NCBI GenBank assembly: GCA_963749825.1
Contig: CAVVOI010000009.1
Span: 682,001-746,000, forward strand
DNA length: 64,000 nt
DNA from: UBA11865 sp963749825
GTDB lineage: Bacteria > Chloroflexota > Anaerolineae > Promineifilales > Promineifilaceae
Reading direction: 5' to 3'
Shown: positions 17,160 through 26,249 of the stretch, piece by piece
Numbering within the stretch: the first letter of the stretch is position 1
Layout of the letters: each line of letters starts with the position of its first letter
The notes under the pieces: generated by a model
Database searches by the model: none
The model's input: the letters and a program-made list of their open reading frames with translations, nothing else
Told to the model about the DNA's origin: nothing
Program-made: the position numbers and the translations under genes

Positions 17160-18736
17160 CTCAAAAGTATGATGTAATCGTCATTGGTGCAGGACACAAT
17201 GGATTGGTTAACGCGGCCTATCTAGCAAAGGCTGGCTTATATGTGCTTGTGCTGGAACGACGGAACAACCTGGGGGGTGCGGCCGCGACAGAAGAAATAT
17301 TTCCAGGTTTTCAGGTAAATACCGGTGCAGTTGATGCCGGCTTATTCAAGCAACGAATCGTGACGGATTTGGAACTTGAGAAGAATGGCCTGGAATTCTT
17401 GCAAAGTGAAGTCGCCGTATTTGCACCTCAATCTGACGGCCGGGCGCTCACCCTTTGGCGTGATCCAGAAAGAAGTTTAGATGAAATTAGCCGTTTCTCT
17501 GCAATAGATGGAAAAAAATACCTGGCTTTCCTCAAGCAAACTGAGTCGGCCGGTGCTTTTCTAGCGGAAGTGTTCGACAAATTGCCGCCAGATCTAACAC
17601 GCCATTCCCCGGGAGAATTATGGCCATGGTTGAAAACGGGATTTCGATTTCGACGCTCGGGCAGAAAGGAATTAATGGAAATCATGCGTGTATTTCCACT
17701 GCCGGTCAAGGACTTCTTGGATGAATGGTTTGAATCCGAGCCTTTGAAAGGCGCCTTGGGCCAGCCGGCCGTGATTGGCGGCATGCCCGGATCCTATGCC
17801 TCAGGTACGACCCTCATGTATCTGTACCAACAAATGGGCGAAAAAAACGGTGGCTACCGTTCGAGTAGATCTGTTAAGGGAGGGATCGGCAGGTTGTCCC
17901 AGGCGATTGCAGAGTCGGCGACAAAGAACGGAGCCATTATCCAAAGTGGAGAACCCATCCAACAGATTATTGTTCAAGAGGACCAGGTTCTAGGTGTTCG
18001 ATTAGGTAGTGGCGATGTTATCGAATCCAGGATGGTTGTATCTAGCCTGGATCCTCGCCGAACTTTCTTTGACTTAGTGGGTGGCTCGAATTTAATGCCT
18101 GGCTTCATACGAGATGTTCGTAACATTCGATATAAGGGCACCACGGCCAAGGTAAATCTCGTTCTCAATGGACTGCCAGAATTCAAAGGGTTGGAAGGAG
18201 AAAAACAACTTAGCGGTTATATCGTAATTAGCCCTTCGCTGGAATATCTGGAAAGGGCTTGGGATGATGCAAAGTATGGGCGTATTTCGAATTCGCCAGT
18301 ATTGGAAGCAACCATTCCCACGTTGTTGGATCCGGCACTGGCCCCACCTGGAAAACACATTATGTCAATTACTGTGCAATATGCACCTTATCATCTACAG
18401 TCAGGTAGTTGGCAGACGCGGCGGGAGTCATTAGGGGAGTTGGTTGTCAGTACACTTTCCAAGTACGCAGCGAATTTTCCAGAGATTGTGCAACAAAGGC
18501 AAGTTTTGACACCTTTAGATTTGGAAAGAGATTATGGTCTAACTGAAGGTTCTATCTTTCACGGCCGCATGGAATTGGACCAATTGCTATTTATGAGACC
18601 TATTGCCGGTTTCAGTCGTTACCGAACACCTTTTAAGGGCTTATACCTTTGCGGCGCCGGGTCTCACCCCGGAGGTGGGGTGACCGGGGCCCCGGGCTAT
18701 TTTGCGGCTCGTGAAATTCTCCGAGATTGGAATTGA
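17156..18736 (+). CDS. FAD-dependent oxidoreductase, PYROXD2/phytoene-desaturase-like (copy 2)
   Basis: This is a paralogue of the preceding gene with identical length (526 residues) and matching blocks from 'DVIVIGAGHNGLVNAAYLAK' to 'GLYLCGAGSHPGGGVTGAPG'. The four-base ATGA overlap implies translational coupling and equal expression, so the products may form a heterodimer. The middle regions differ clearly, so the duplication is old. Together with the GcvT-like gene it forms a three-gene unit. The next gene, azlD, is convergent. Confidence 0.85.
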   Translation: MTQKYDVIVIGAGHNGLVNAAYLAKAGLYVLVLERRNNLGGAAATEEIFPGFQVNTGAVDAGLFKQRIVTDLELEKNGLEFLQSEVAVFAPQSDGRALTLWRDPERSLDEISRFSAIDGKKYLAFLKQTESAGAFLAEVFDKLPPDLTRHSPGELWPWLKTGFRFRRSGRKELMEIMRVFPLPVKDFLDEWFESEPLKGALGQPAVIGGMPGSYASGTTLMYLYQQMGEKNGGYRSSRSVKGGIGRLSQAIAESATKNGAIIQSGEPIQQIIVQEDQVLGVRLGSGDVIESRMVVSSLDPRRTFFDLVGGSNLMPGFIRDVRNIRYKGTTAKVNLVLNGLPEFKGLEGEKQLSGYIVISPSLEYLERAWDDAKYGRISNSPVLEATIPTLLDPALAPPGKHIMSITVQYAPYHLQSGSWQTRRESLGELVVSTLSKYAANFPEIVQQRQVLTPLDLERDYGLTEGSIFHGRMELDQLLFMRPIAGFSRYRTPFKGLYLCGAGSHPGGGVTGAPGYFAAREILRDWN

Positions 18737-18783
18737 AGACGATTGAGGTTAAGTGTGTGATTGGGAATATCGTGGCGGACATT

Positions 18784-19098
18784 TTAGAAAAATTCGCCTA
18801 GTAGCAACAATACGACCATACCAACAACTATCGTGAGCACTATATTTTTAGTTTTCCAGGCAATGATCGCTGCGATTAAACCCGCAATAAATCGTTCGTT
18901 AATTAATGATATTGTTTGACCACTTTCCGACAAAATTAGCGCTGGAAAAATGAGGGCCGATAGGACTGCCGGAGGGACAAATCGCAATGCCCGACTCAGA
19001 CGCGCCGGTATTTGCCGTTGACCCAGTAACACGATGGATGAAATCCGTGTCAAGTAGGTTAGAAGACCAACGATTATGATAGTCAACCAGATAGTCAT
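18784..19098 (-). CDS. azlD: AzlD family branched-chain amino acid transport subunit
   Basis: The 104-residue protein has about four hydrophobic segments and begins 'MTIWLTIIIVGLLTYLTRIS', with 'ALRFVPPAVLSALIFPAL' typical of AzlD. AzlC and AzlD form a membrane complex that exports branched-chain amino acids. Its start overlaps the azlC stop by four bases (19095-19098), confirming the pair as an operon. Confidence 0.9.
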   Translation of the reverse strand: MTIWLTIIIVGLLTYLTRISSIVLLGQRQIPARLSRALRFVPPAVLSALIFPALILSESGQTISLINERFIAGLIAAIIAWKTKNIVLTIVVGMVVLLLLGEFF

Positions 19099-19820
19099 CG
19101 TTGAATCTCCTCTCGTTCTGGATGGTGGACGGGACCGCTTTTTGGGAACACAAAATCTTCGGCTAGTATGCCAGCACCAATGCCAGCAAAGGCAGCTACG
19201 ATCAATCCCAGGCTAAAGGGGAGGTCAAAGGCGATAACCGAAACAAGTCCCCCGATAAGGGCGGCAAAAGCGCTGGGCCAGTCATCGAGATTTGGGACGA
19301 CCAAGGCAATGAATGTGAGGGGAATGAAGAACTCGAGAGGCCAGCTTGGCGGTATCAGTGAACCAACAAATATCCCCGCAGCTGTACTTAATTGCCAAGT
19401 TCCCCATAATGCCAGGCCTGAACCTAGAAAAAACCAATGTTTATTTTTTGATTTGGCTGGTTGTCGATAATGGATAATTGATACGGCGTAAGCCTCGTCA
19501 GTTAACAAATATGCCAGCATCCCCCGCCAGTGAGGTGAAAGATGCTTGACATAAGGTGTAACAGAAGCGCTATATAAGGCATGGCGGAGGTTCAACAAAA
19601 AAGCAGTAATGATAATGATTAAAGCAGGCGTATCGATGGCGAACAATTGGGCCATGATGAATTGGGCTGAACCAGCGAAGACGATAACCGACATGGCTTG
19701 GACCTGAACGGCTGTCAGCCCTGCATCCAGACCCAGAGCACCATAAATCATCCCGAAGGGGAGTACGGCGATCAATATGGGCAATTCCGCTCTGATTCCG
19801 TTAAAAAATTCGAGACGCAT
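19095..19820 (-). CDS. azlC: AzlC family branched-chain amino acid permease
   Basis: The 241-residue membrane protein carries the AzlC blocks 'ELPILIAVLPFGMIYGALGL', 'AGSAQFIMAQLF', 'NLRHALYSASVTPYV' and 'LLTDEAYAVS'. It is the main transport subunit, working with AzlD, whose gene overlaps its stop. An ATG at 19820 is the natural start. The gene is divergent from the UxaA-like gene at 19963 across 142 bases. Confidence 0.92.
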   Translation of the reverse strand: MRLEFFNGIRAELPILIAVLPFGMIYGALGLDAGLTAVQVQAMSVIVFAGSAQFIMAQLFAIDTPALIIIITAFLLNLRHALYSASVTPYVKHLSPHWRGMLAYLLTDEAYAVSIIHYRQPAKSKNKHWFFLGSGLALWGTWQLSTAAGIFVGSLIPPSWPLEFFIPLTFIALVVPNLDDWPSAFAALIGGLVSVIAFDLPFSLGLIVAAFAGIGAGILAEDFVFPKSGPVHHPEREEIQR

Positions 19821-19901
19821 TGACGGAATTATGCTTCAAAGTAAGTTGGGCACAATAGTCTGATGACAGACAAATAAGTTGACATAAATAATTATCCAAA
19901 A

Positions 19902-19929
19902 TTGTCATTCCGATCATTTACGATATACG
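19902..19929 (+). promoter_or_regulatory. candidate promoter upstream of the UxaA-like gene
   Basis: TTGTCA (19902-19907) and TATACG (19924-19929) are 16 bases apart. This would place transcription start about 25 bases before ATG 19963. Pattern match only. Confidence 0.35.
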
Positions 19930-19962
19930 TATCCTCTTCACCATTCAGGAATGTAGATAAAC

Positions 19963-22659
19963 ATGACCCAATCCTATTCATTTTCAGAAATCGCCCGGTT
20001 ACCCAACGAACGAGACAATGTTGCCATTGCTGTACGGCGGCTCGAAGTTGGTGACCAAGTGAATTTTCAAGACCAAAGGTTCAGCCTGGATCGCTCTATT
20101 TTGGAGGGGCATCGCTTTGCGGTCAATCTAATCCGCCGTGGAGAACCGCTACTGTCCTGGAATATGCCCTTTGGATTGGCGAGGCGAGATATATTCCCGG
20201 GTGAATACGTGTGTAACGCCGGTATGTTAGGAGCCCTCGCTATTCGCCGGCTTGATTTTGACCTGCCTACAGAACCTAATTTTGAAGATTTGATCCCAAC
20301 CTACGAATTGGATAAAGCTTCTATTAAACCGTCCACAAGGGTAGAGATTTATGACGCAAAAGCAACTTTCATGGGTTACCGGCGAGGCAAAAAGCGGGGG
20401 GTGGGCACGAGGAATATTATCGTCATTTTGGGCACCTCATCCCAGACAAGCGGTTATGTAAAGTCTCTGGCACAAAGTCTCCAAGAATCGGCGGCCGAAT
20501 ATCGTAATGTCGATGCCATTGTTGCCGTCGCCCATACCGAGGGTGGTGGGACAGACCCATTGCAAAATAATCATGAACTGGTCTTGCGAACTTTAGCCGG
20601 TTTTATGGTTCATCCCAATGTGGCTGCGATCTTAATGGTTGATTATGGTTGGGAGTCTGTCAATAACCACGAGCTTCGCCAATATATGGAGGCTAACGAC
20701 TATGCTCTCGAAGAAGTTCTCCATGAATTTATGTCAATTAAAAAAGGGTTTGGAGAGAGTTTATTGGTCGGAGAATCGATCGTCAAAGGCTGGCTTAGTG
20801 CAGTAAACGGGGCGATTCGTACCCCTGAACCTTTGTCTGAGTTAAGGATTGCACTGCAATGTGGTGGATCTGATGCGTTTTCGGGAATATCCGGTAATCC
20901 TCTTGCAGCTTGGGTTGCCAGAGAGATCGTCCGCGCCGGAGGCAAAGCTAACATGGCCGAGACACCTGAATTGGCCGGGGCAGAAGCTTATATGCTTCAG
21001 AAGGTGAGTGATCTAAAGAGTGCAGGACGTTTCTTGTCGATGATTGAACGGTTCAAGGAGAGAGCCGCCCAGCATGGAGCCACGATCGAGGCCAATACTT
21101 CTGGCGGGAATAAGATGCGAGGACTGTACAATATTACACTAAAATCATTGGGCGCCGCTACAAAACGACATCCGGACCAAAGTCTTGATTTCGTCATCGA
21201 ATACGCAGAATTAATGCGCCGGCCGGGATTTTATTTCATGGACAGCCCAGGATTGGATTTAGAGAGCATCGCCGGGCAAGTTGCCTCAGGTTGCAACCTG
21301 ATTTTGTTCGTAACGGGTAACGGCTCTGTCACCAACTTTCCTTTTGTTCCGACAATAAAAATCGTGACCACCAGCGACCGTTACCAGTTGTTATCGAACG
21401 AGATGGATGTCGATGCTGGCAAATACCTGAAAGGCTATTCCATGGATGATCTTGGACACGAAACTGTCGACTTAACCATTAACGTGGCTTCAGGTCTTTT
21501 AACGCAGGGAGAAAAAGCCGGTCATTCCCAGGTCCAGATATGGCGAAATTGGCAAAAGGATAGTCAAAATGACCTGGAAAAAAAAGGTAAAAAGAAAGAA
21601 TATAGTGGCAAACCCATTTTAATGACGAAAGGAACTGAACTGCCTGAACTACCTGAGCTTCACTACCATGTTATGCGCTCTGATGGGGGGTACGCATCGA
21701 GACAGTTCGGACTTATCCTGCCGACGAGTCTTTGTTCCTCAGAGGTTGCCCGCATCGCGGTTGAACGGCTCAATAATGCCGGCTTTGGCCGAGATCGGGG
21801 TCTGTCCCGCTTTGTTTCCCTTGGGCACACCGAGGGCTGTGCAAGCTCATCAGGATTAACCGGTCATCTCTTTAGCCGGGTGATGGTTGGTTATGCGTGC
21901 CATCCTCTTGTACGCCATTGTCTGTTCCTGGAGCATGGTTGCGAAGTAACCCACAATGATTACTTCAAACACTTCCTCACTACTCAGCAAGTGGATCCTT
22001 CAAGGTTCGGCTGGGCTTCAGTACAAGCAGACGGCGGAATAGAGGAAGTGACTAGAAAGATCGGTGCATGGTTTCTCACGGCCCTTATCAATGAAACTGC
22101 ACCTCAGTATGAGGAAGTTGGTTTAGAATCGTTGAGATTAGGAATCCATATAGATGGCGAGATGACTGATTGCACGGTCGATGCTTTGACGACAGTCGCC
22201 CGATTGATCGTATCGGCCGGGGGAACGGTTGTGATGCCTGATCAATCATCTTTCTTTGCGAAAACACCCTTTTTGGAGGAGCCGTTCCCATCGTTGGCTC
22301 ATGGACAACGATTCGCCCAACCAGGTCTGTACGTGATGGAAACCCAAAGCGATCATTGGCTCGAAGCGTTAACGGGCTTAGGCGCAACTGGGGTTGAGAT
22401 CATATTAGCTTACAGTGGTAGGAAACCGATCCAGGGTCACAATTTGATTCCCGTACTTCACCTTGCGACCGATGTTGATGCGCAGGAAAATTTACTGGCT
22501 AACTACGACCTAATCCTAAGTGGGGAATCAGAGAGTTGGTACAAAGAGGTGCTAGAGAAGCTTGTGGCTGTGCTGGCTCAACGATATACGCCCAAAGCCG
22601 AAATGTTGGGCAATACGGGGTTTCAGATCACGAGAGGATTGCTGGGACTATCTTTTTGA
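19963..22659 (+). CDS. double-length UxaA/GarD-type sugar-acid dehydratase
   Basis: UxaA/GarD enzymes dehydrate altronate, galactarate or related sugar acids. The first about 560 residues form a complete family member: an N-terminal SAF-like segment ('RDNVAIAVRRLEVGDQV'), then 'GYRRGKKRGVGTRNIIVI', 'AHTEGGG', 'LQCGGSDAFSGISGNP', 'GAEAYMLQ' and 'FMDSPG'. The protein runs on to 898 residues, although the family is usually near 500. Residues from about 570 look like a second, diverged core with 'SRQFGLILPTSLCSSEVARI', 'GHTEGCASSSGL' and 'HGCEVTHNDYF', parallel to the first-half blocks. Substrate unknown. No uronate pathway genes are adjacent. Confidence 0.8.
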   Translation: MTQSYSFSEIARLPNERDNVAIAVRRLEVGDQVNFQDQRFSLDRSILEGHRFAVNLIRRGEPLLSWNMPFGLARRDIFPGEYVCNAGMLGALAIRRLDFDLPTEPNFEDLIPTYELDKASIKPSTRVEIYDAKATFMGYRRGKKRGVGTRNIIVILGTSSQTSGYVKSLAQSLQESAAEYRNVDAIVAVAHTEGGGTDPLQNNHELVLRTLAGFMVHPNVAAILMVDYGWESVNNHELRQYMEANDYALEEVLHEFMSIKKGFGESLLVGESIVKGWLSAVNGAIRTPEPLSELRIALQCGGSDAFSGISGNPLAAWVAREIVRAGGKANMAETPELAGAEAYMLQKVSDLKSAGRFLSMIERFKERAAQHGATIEANTSGGNKMRGLYNITLKSLGAATKRHPDQSLDFVIEYAELMRRPGFYFMDSPGLDLESIAGQVASGCNLILFVTGNGSVTNFPFVPTIKIVTTSDRYQLLSNEMDVDAGKYLKGYSMDDLGHETVDLTINVASGLLTQGEKAGHSQVQIWRNWQKDSQNDLEKKGKKKEYSGKPILMTKGTELPELPELHYHVMRSDGGYASRQFGLILPTSLCSSEVARIAVERLNNAGFGRDRGLSRFVSLGHTEGCASSSGLTGHLFSRVMVGYACHPLVRHCLFLEHGCEVTHNDYFKHFLTTQQVDPSRFGWASVQADGGIEEVTRKIGAWFLTALINETAPQYEEVGLESLRLGIHIDGEMTDCTVDALTTVARLIVSAGGTVVMPDQSSFFAKTPFLEEPFPSLAHGQRFAQPGLYVMETQSDHWLEALTGLGATGVEIILAYSGRKPIQGHNLIPVLHLATDVDAQENLLANYDLILSGESESWYKEVLEKLVAVLAQRYTPKAEMLGNTGFQITRGLLGLSF

Positions 22660-22665
22660 TAAACT

Positions 22666-23253
22666 TTAGATCGAATTCTCTCGATGTTTTAGGCCAAGCG
22701 TTCTTTCTAGAAAACTTTCCATCCGTTCAAAATGCGAACCCTTCCAATAAAGTTGTCCACATTCGCTGCATGTGGTGAAATCATCAAAATATCGTCGAGT
22801 ATTTTCTTCCAGTCGATGCCGGACGGTCGCTTTGTCGACTGGTATGATTAATCCATTACAACGTAAGCAGCGACTAAAAGGGGCTAGTGATCTGCGCAGA
22901 TCGAACCGGCGAACCACTTCCTTCAGTTGCATTTCCGGATCCGATTCACGTATGCAATAGCCATGTGTTATTGAGTTGTGTTTAAGTAAACCCCGATCTT
23001 TTGTCAACAATATTCGCTTTTCCTCGAGTGAAATTCGAGCCAGGTTAGCATCCTGGTAATCATTACGGTAAAGCGTGTCGAATCCGATCAGGCGCAAGTA
23101 GGTTGCCAATTGACCAAGGTGAACGTCCAGAGACAAATTTACTTTCTCGTAGAGGATATGGCCGGAGGCGGCCGATCGAGCTGATGTCGATTGATTCGAA
23201 GACTGGGTATACGCTGATGCGGTCGCCCGCCTCGACAATATAGCCAAAGTCAA
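22666..23253 (-). CDS. Mut7-C RNase-like domain (C-terminal part of a frame-broken gene)
   Basis: From about 23122 downward this frame encodes a Mut7-C domain: 'LDVHLGQLATYLRLIGFDTL', 'LLTKDRGLLK', 'RCLRCNGLI' and 'CSECGQLYWKGSHFERM'. The acidic residues fit a PIN-like fold and the two CxxC pairs a zinc ribbon. The first about 45 residues from 23253 are out-of-frame translation and not homologous. The gene properly begins in another frame at 23428 with a ubiquitin-like domain, so one extra base splits a protein of about 250 residues. Confidence 0.75.
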   Translation of the reverse strand: MTLAILSRRATASAYTQSSNQSTSARSAASGHILYEKVNLSLDVHLGQLATYLRLIGFDTLYRNDYQDANLARISLEEKRILLTKDRGLLKHNSITHGYCIRESDPEMQLKEVVRRFDLRRSLAPFSRCLRCNGLIIPVDKATVRHRLEENTRRYFDDFTTCSECGQLYWKGSHFERMESFLERTLGLKHRENSI

Positions 23254-23428
23254 CGGATCGGCCGTTGACCAGGATCAGATCCACTTCGAGATGGGGGACG
23301 CCAAGGGATTCGATGAGATGTTTTGCACTCACTCGGCCGCGAAATTCATGGTCGAATGATACCTGGTGATTATTTAACGGTAAGAAGTCATTCAGCTCCG
23401 CATAGAACCGAAAATTGACCTTACTCAT
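23063..23428 (-). CDS. ubiquitin-like Mut7-C_ub domain (N-terminal part of the same frame-broken gene)
   Basis: The first about 95 residues, 'MSKVNFRFYAELNDFL' to 'VYPVFESIDIS', form the beta-grasp domain that precedes Mut7-C in many bacteria. 'LVNGRSVDFGYIVEAGDRI' is the ThiS/MoaD-like part. The homologous frame ends at 'RESKFV'. In the next frame the sequence resumes with 'LDVHLGQL', so one surplus base lies near 23125. The remaining residues to 23063 are out of frame. The start overlaps the end of the upstream channel gene by eight bases, so both belong to one operon. Confidence 0.75.
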   Translation of the reverse strand: MSKVNFRFYAELNDFLPLNNHQVSFDHEFRGRVSAKHLIESLGVPHLEVDLILVNGRSVDFGYIVEAGDRISVYPVFESIDISSIGRLRPYPLRESKFVSGRSPWSIGNLLAPDRIRHALP

Positions 23429-24113
23429 TTTGCTCCATTGAATGAGAGAGGAATTTGCCTACCAGCCAGGCTATCAAAACAGCCAGAAACATTTGTCCCA
23501 CGATGGCCTCCATTGCGGATAAGCTACGGGTTACATCAGTAATCGGCGTGATGTCACCGTAGCCTGTTGAGGTCAAGGTTATGAGGCTGAAATAGGTTAA
23601 AACAGCAAACAGATCTGAAGAATACTCTGCTCGATTCACGTCAATGTTCAAGGAAAATGAAGAAGCTTCTAAACCCTCCGCCAATAAATAAAGTAGAGCC
23701 CAAAATAGGCCTAACAACAAAAATGCCACTATGGCTCCGCTGATGGTGCGTATCGTAACCTGTTCGGCCAGCAGTACTTCTCTAATCACGGTGACGGTCG
23801 CAAAGCCGATGAACCCTATCATGGCTACGATGAAGACAATTGTTATATTATCCGGAGGCCAGGCATCTGCGTCTGATATGAATGACAAGACAATTGTCGG
23901 AACGGCTAGCATAATCCCTACTACAAGCCCTTTTAGATTCGTCCCGGCAACATAGATCGTTGCAAAAATAACAGCCAGGAAAATATAATCTATTATGGGC
24001 ACTTCACGCTCTACTTCCTGAAGAATGTAGACTAAAACCAACACGATGACCACGAGCAAATAGCTCATCCGGTGACTGATGGTTCTATGATCTTGGGAAA
24101 ATACCCGTCTCAT
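23421..24113 (-). CDS. potassium channel family protein
   Basis: The 230-residue membrane protein has about five or six hydrophobic segments. It ends with an ion channel pore: 'LITLTSTGYGDITP' at residues 178-190 is the K+ selectivity filter (TGYGD), followed by a last helix 'GQMFLAVLIAWLVGKFL'. There is no cytoplasmic RCK/TrkA_N domain. GGAAGGAAG before ATG 24113 supports the start. It probably conducts K+ as a tetramer across the cell membrane. Its stop overlaps the downstream Mut7-C gene. Confidence 0.88.
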   Translation of the reverse strand: MRRVFSQDHRTISHRMSYLLVVIVLVLVYILQEVEREVPIIDYIFLAVIFATIYVAGTNLKGLVVGIMLAVPTIVLSFISDADAWPPDNITIVFIVAMIGFIGFATVTVIREVLLAEQVTIRTISGAIVAFLLLGLFWALLYLLAEGLEASSFSLNIDVNRAEYSSDLFAVLTYFSLITLTSTGYGDITPITDVTRSLSAMEAIVGQMFLAVLIAWLVGKFLSHSMEQNE

Positions 24114-24244
24114 TATCTTCCTTCCATTCTGGGTATCTTGCTGCTTTGTAGATGTGTAAGAATGATATAGAAGGTCAAGGTTAGGTCAAGATATTTAGAT
24201 CTAGCTAGTTACCAGGAGCAAGCAAGGTGCCGTTACTCTGAAAT

Positions 24245-26071
24245 CTAGCCTGACAGCTTGAAATGCGCTTCAAGAAAGGCCAAATTGACTTCGTTCACTG
24301 TTACCTGAATTTCGCTATCTAAGGGCCGGTTCTTGCGTTGAAAAAGATTTGTCTCCAGGCTTAATTCTGGAATCAGGATCCGATCATGTCGCCCGCGTTT
24401 CTCGATGACAACGGCCCGGCCATTCCAGTCAGGGTTTTGTAATAAAAATACCAGGGTCCAATGCTCGATAGATCGCCTCTCGGCCCAGCGAGCGTTGCCG
24501 GAAATCGCTTCGGTGGCGCCTATGCGTTGCTGAACCGATTGCTCATCGAGTACTTCTTCCCCTCTTAGATATGCTCTCAATTGTTGGTGAACTACCAAAT
24601 CCAGATATCTGCGCAACGGACTCGTCGCCTGTACATATACTCGCATGCCAAGTCCGACATGAGCTGCGGGGGTCAGGGTTTTCTGGCTGGGTTTCATTAA
24701 CCGTCGAATTGCTACCATTTCGCTCAGTGTTTTAGCTTGTGGTATTTCCTCAGTGGCCGAGTCCTGGACGGTAAATGGAATGGGAATGCCATTTTTTTGG
24801 GCGAAATTGCCAACCGCTTCTCCAGTCAATAACATGATTTCGCGCACCAATTCACGGCTTTGTAGGGGCGGCATCGGTTGGATTTCGACCGCCCCATCCC
24901 GGTAAATCACTTTGACTTCAGGTAGATTTATTTCGACTGCCCCATTCGCTAGCCGTCGGGCCTTATTTGTTCGTGCTAGTCTGTTTAATTCCAGGAGTGG
25001 GAAAAAATCGATCTGATCTTCAGCTTCCTCATAGGTCAAGCGCGTAATCCGAACCCAACTTGGTACGACTTCAACGCTTAAGGGTTCGCCATCAGAGTTT
25101 AGTTCAATTTCAAAGGAAATAGCAGGCGATATGTTTGAGAGTCCGAGACCGAGAATTTCCGTTGTTACCGGCGGCAACATGGTCACAGTTTTATCCGGTA
25201 GATATAGATTTGCTCCTCTTGATTGGGCTTCGATATCAGATGGGCTTCCAGGAGGAATGAGCGCGGCGACATCTGCAATGTGAACCCATAAGCGATCTCC
25301 ATCAATACTAATCGCATCATCCGGATCCTGAGTTTGGGGATCGTCGATAGCCAAGCTATGAAGATGGGTCAAATCGCGCCGGTCTTCATCAACCAGAGAA
25401 AGTTCGATATTTGCGGGCGAATAAGTCACTAATCCGGCTCGTTGCGGATAGGGATTCTCAGTAACATCCCAATAACCGATTGTAAGCAATAAGTCATGAG
25501 CGTTTTCCGGATGCTCGTTTTGACCTAGAGCTTTCATCACGCGGCTACTATTTTTTTGGCCTCGAGCTAGAGCTTCTACCTCCTCCAAAAAATATTGATC
25601 ATCAGGAATTAATGAGTTTGTGGCCAACCGGCCAAGAAAATCTTGCCAGGCTTTTTGTTCGTCCGCCTTTGCTTGCCGGTTCTCTTTTTCTTTGGCTACT
25701 TCTTCGGCGGGAATTGCATAAATTTCTTCGGGCGACCCTTGGAAATAGAGGCCATCTAGTACCCATTGCCAGGCGCTCCACGCAGTATCCGGCGTGAACT
25801 CTCCAAACGCTAACTCCGCGAGATCAGCTAAGGGTATTGATTCTCCGGCAAGCAGTTCCCATGCAATGCCAATCTCCCCTTCTTGTACTCTTAAATCATG
25901 GATATTTTCGATCGGGCCGGGATGAAGATGTTGAATATCTTTATGCCGAACACTAAAAAATCCGCCATCTATCGTATGAATCTCGATTTTTTTATTATCA
26001 ACGTTCTTTACGCGTGCTGCGCGTGCTTTGTAAAGAACTAGGCTGTTTTTACGTACCGGTGTATTGGACAT
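24245..26071 (-). CDS. RNB domain exoribonuclease (RNase II/R family)
   Basis: The 608-residue protein has an N-terminal SH3-like/helical region, then an RNB catalytic domain from about residue 238. 'AIDDPQTQDPDDAIS' carries the Mg2+-binding aspartates. 'LWVHIADVAALIPPGS', 'YLPDKTVTMLPP' and 'YVQATSPLRRYLDLVVHQQL' are the other conserved blocks. The C-terminus is a short OB-like domain. The cold-shock domains of canonical RNase R are not obvious, so it resembles the shorter RNase II-like group seen in cyanobacteria and chloroplasts. It degrades RNA 3' to 5' in the cytoplasm. Confidence 0.9.
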   Translation of the reverse strand: MSNTPVRKNSLVLYKARAARVKNVDNKKIEIHTIDGGFFSVRHKDIQHLHPGPIENIHDLRVQEGEIGIAWELLAGESIPLADLAELAFGEFTPDTAWSAWQWVLDGLYFQGSPEEIYAIPAEEVAKEKENRQAKADEQKAWQDFLGRLATNSLIPDDQYFLEEVEALARGQKNSSRVMKALGQNEHPENAHDLLLTIGYWDVTENPYPQRAGLVTYSPANIELSLVDEDRRDLTHLHSLAIDDPQTQDPDDAISIDGDRLWVHIADVAALIPPGSPSDIEAQSRGANLYLPDKTVTMLPPVTTEILGLGLSNISPAISFEIELNSDGEPLSVEVVPSWVRITRLTYEEAEDQIDFFPLLELNRLARTNKARRLANGAVEINLPEVKVIYRDGAVEIQPMPPLQSRELVREIMLLTGEAVGNFAQKNGIPIPFTVQDSATEEIPQAKTLSEMVAIRRLMKPSQKTLTPAAHVGLGMRVYVQATSPLRRYLDLVVHQQLRAYLRGEEVLDEQSVQQRIGATEAISGNARWAERRSIEHWTLVFLLQNPDWNGRAVVIEKRGRHDRILIPELSLETNLFQRKNRPLDSEIQVTVNEVNLAFLEAHFKLSG

Positions 26072-26204
26072 TGTCGATCAGGATTCATTCCTAGCAGTTG
26101 AAACTAACGAAAAATGATAATCGCTCAACAGATACCTGAGTTGGTATATCCTTCATTATAAGATCCGGGTTATGGACTTGCCAGGGAAAAGGTCAAGCTG
26201 TTGC

Positions 26205-26233
26205 TTGACTCTGCTTTGTTGCCGTGCTACTAT
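26205..26233 (+). promoter_or_regulatory. promoter of the trp operon leader
   Basis: TTGACT (26205-26210) and TACTAT (26228-26233) are exactly 17 bases apart. Transcription would start near 26240, just before stem I of the T-box leader. Confidence 0.6.
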
Positions 26234-26249
26234 GCTTGCCAACTTAAAT

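Noticed and set aside
15579..18736. Carotenoid biosynthesis locus
   Set aside because: The flavoproteins are CrtI-like in fold only; no phytoene synthase or other carotenoid gene is nearby.
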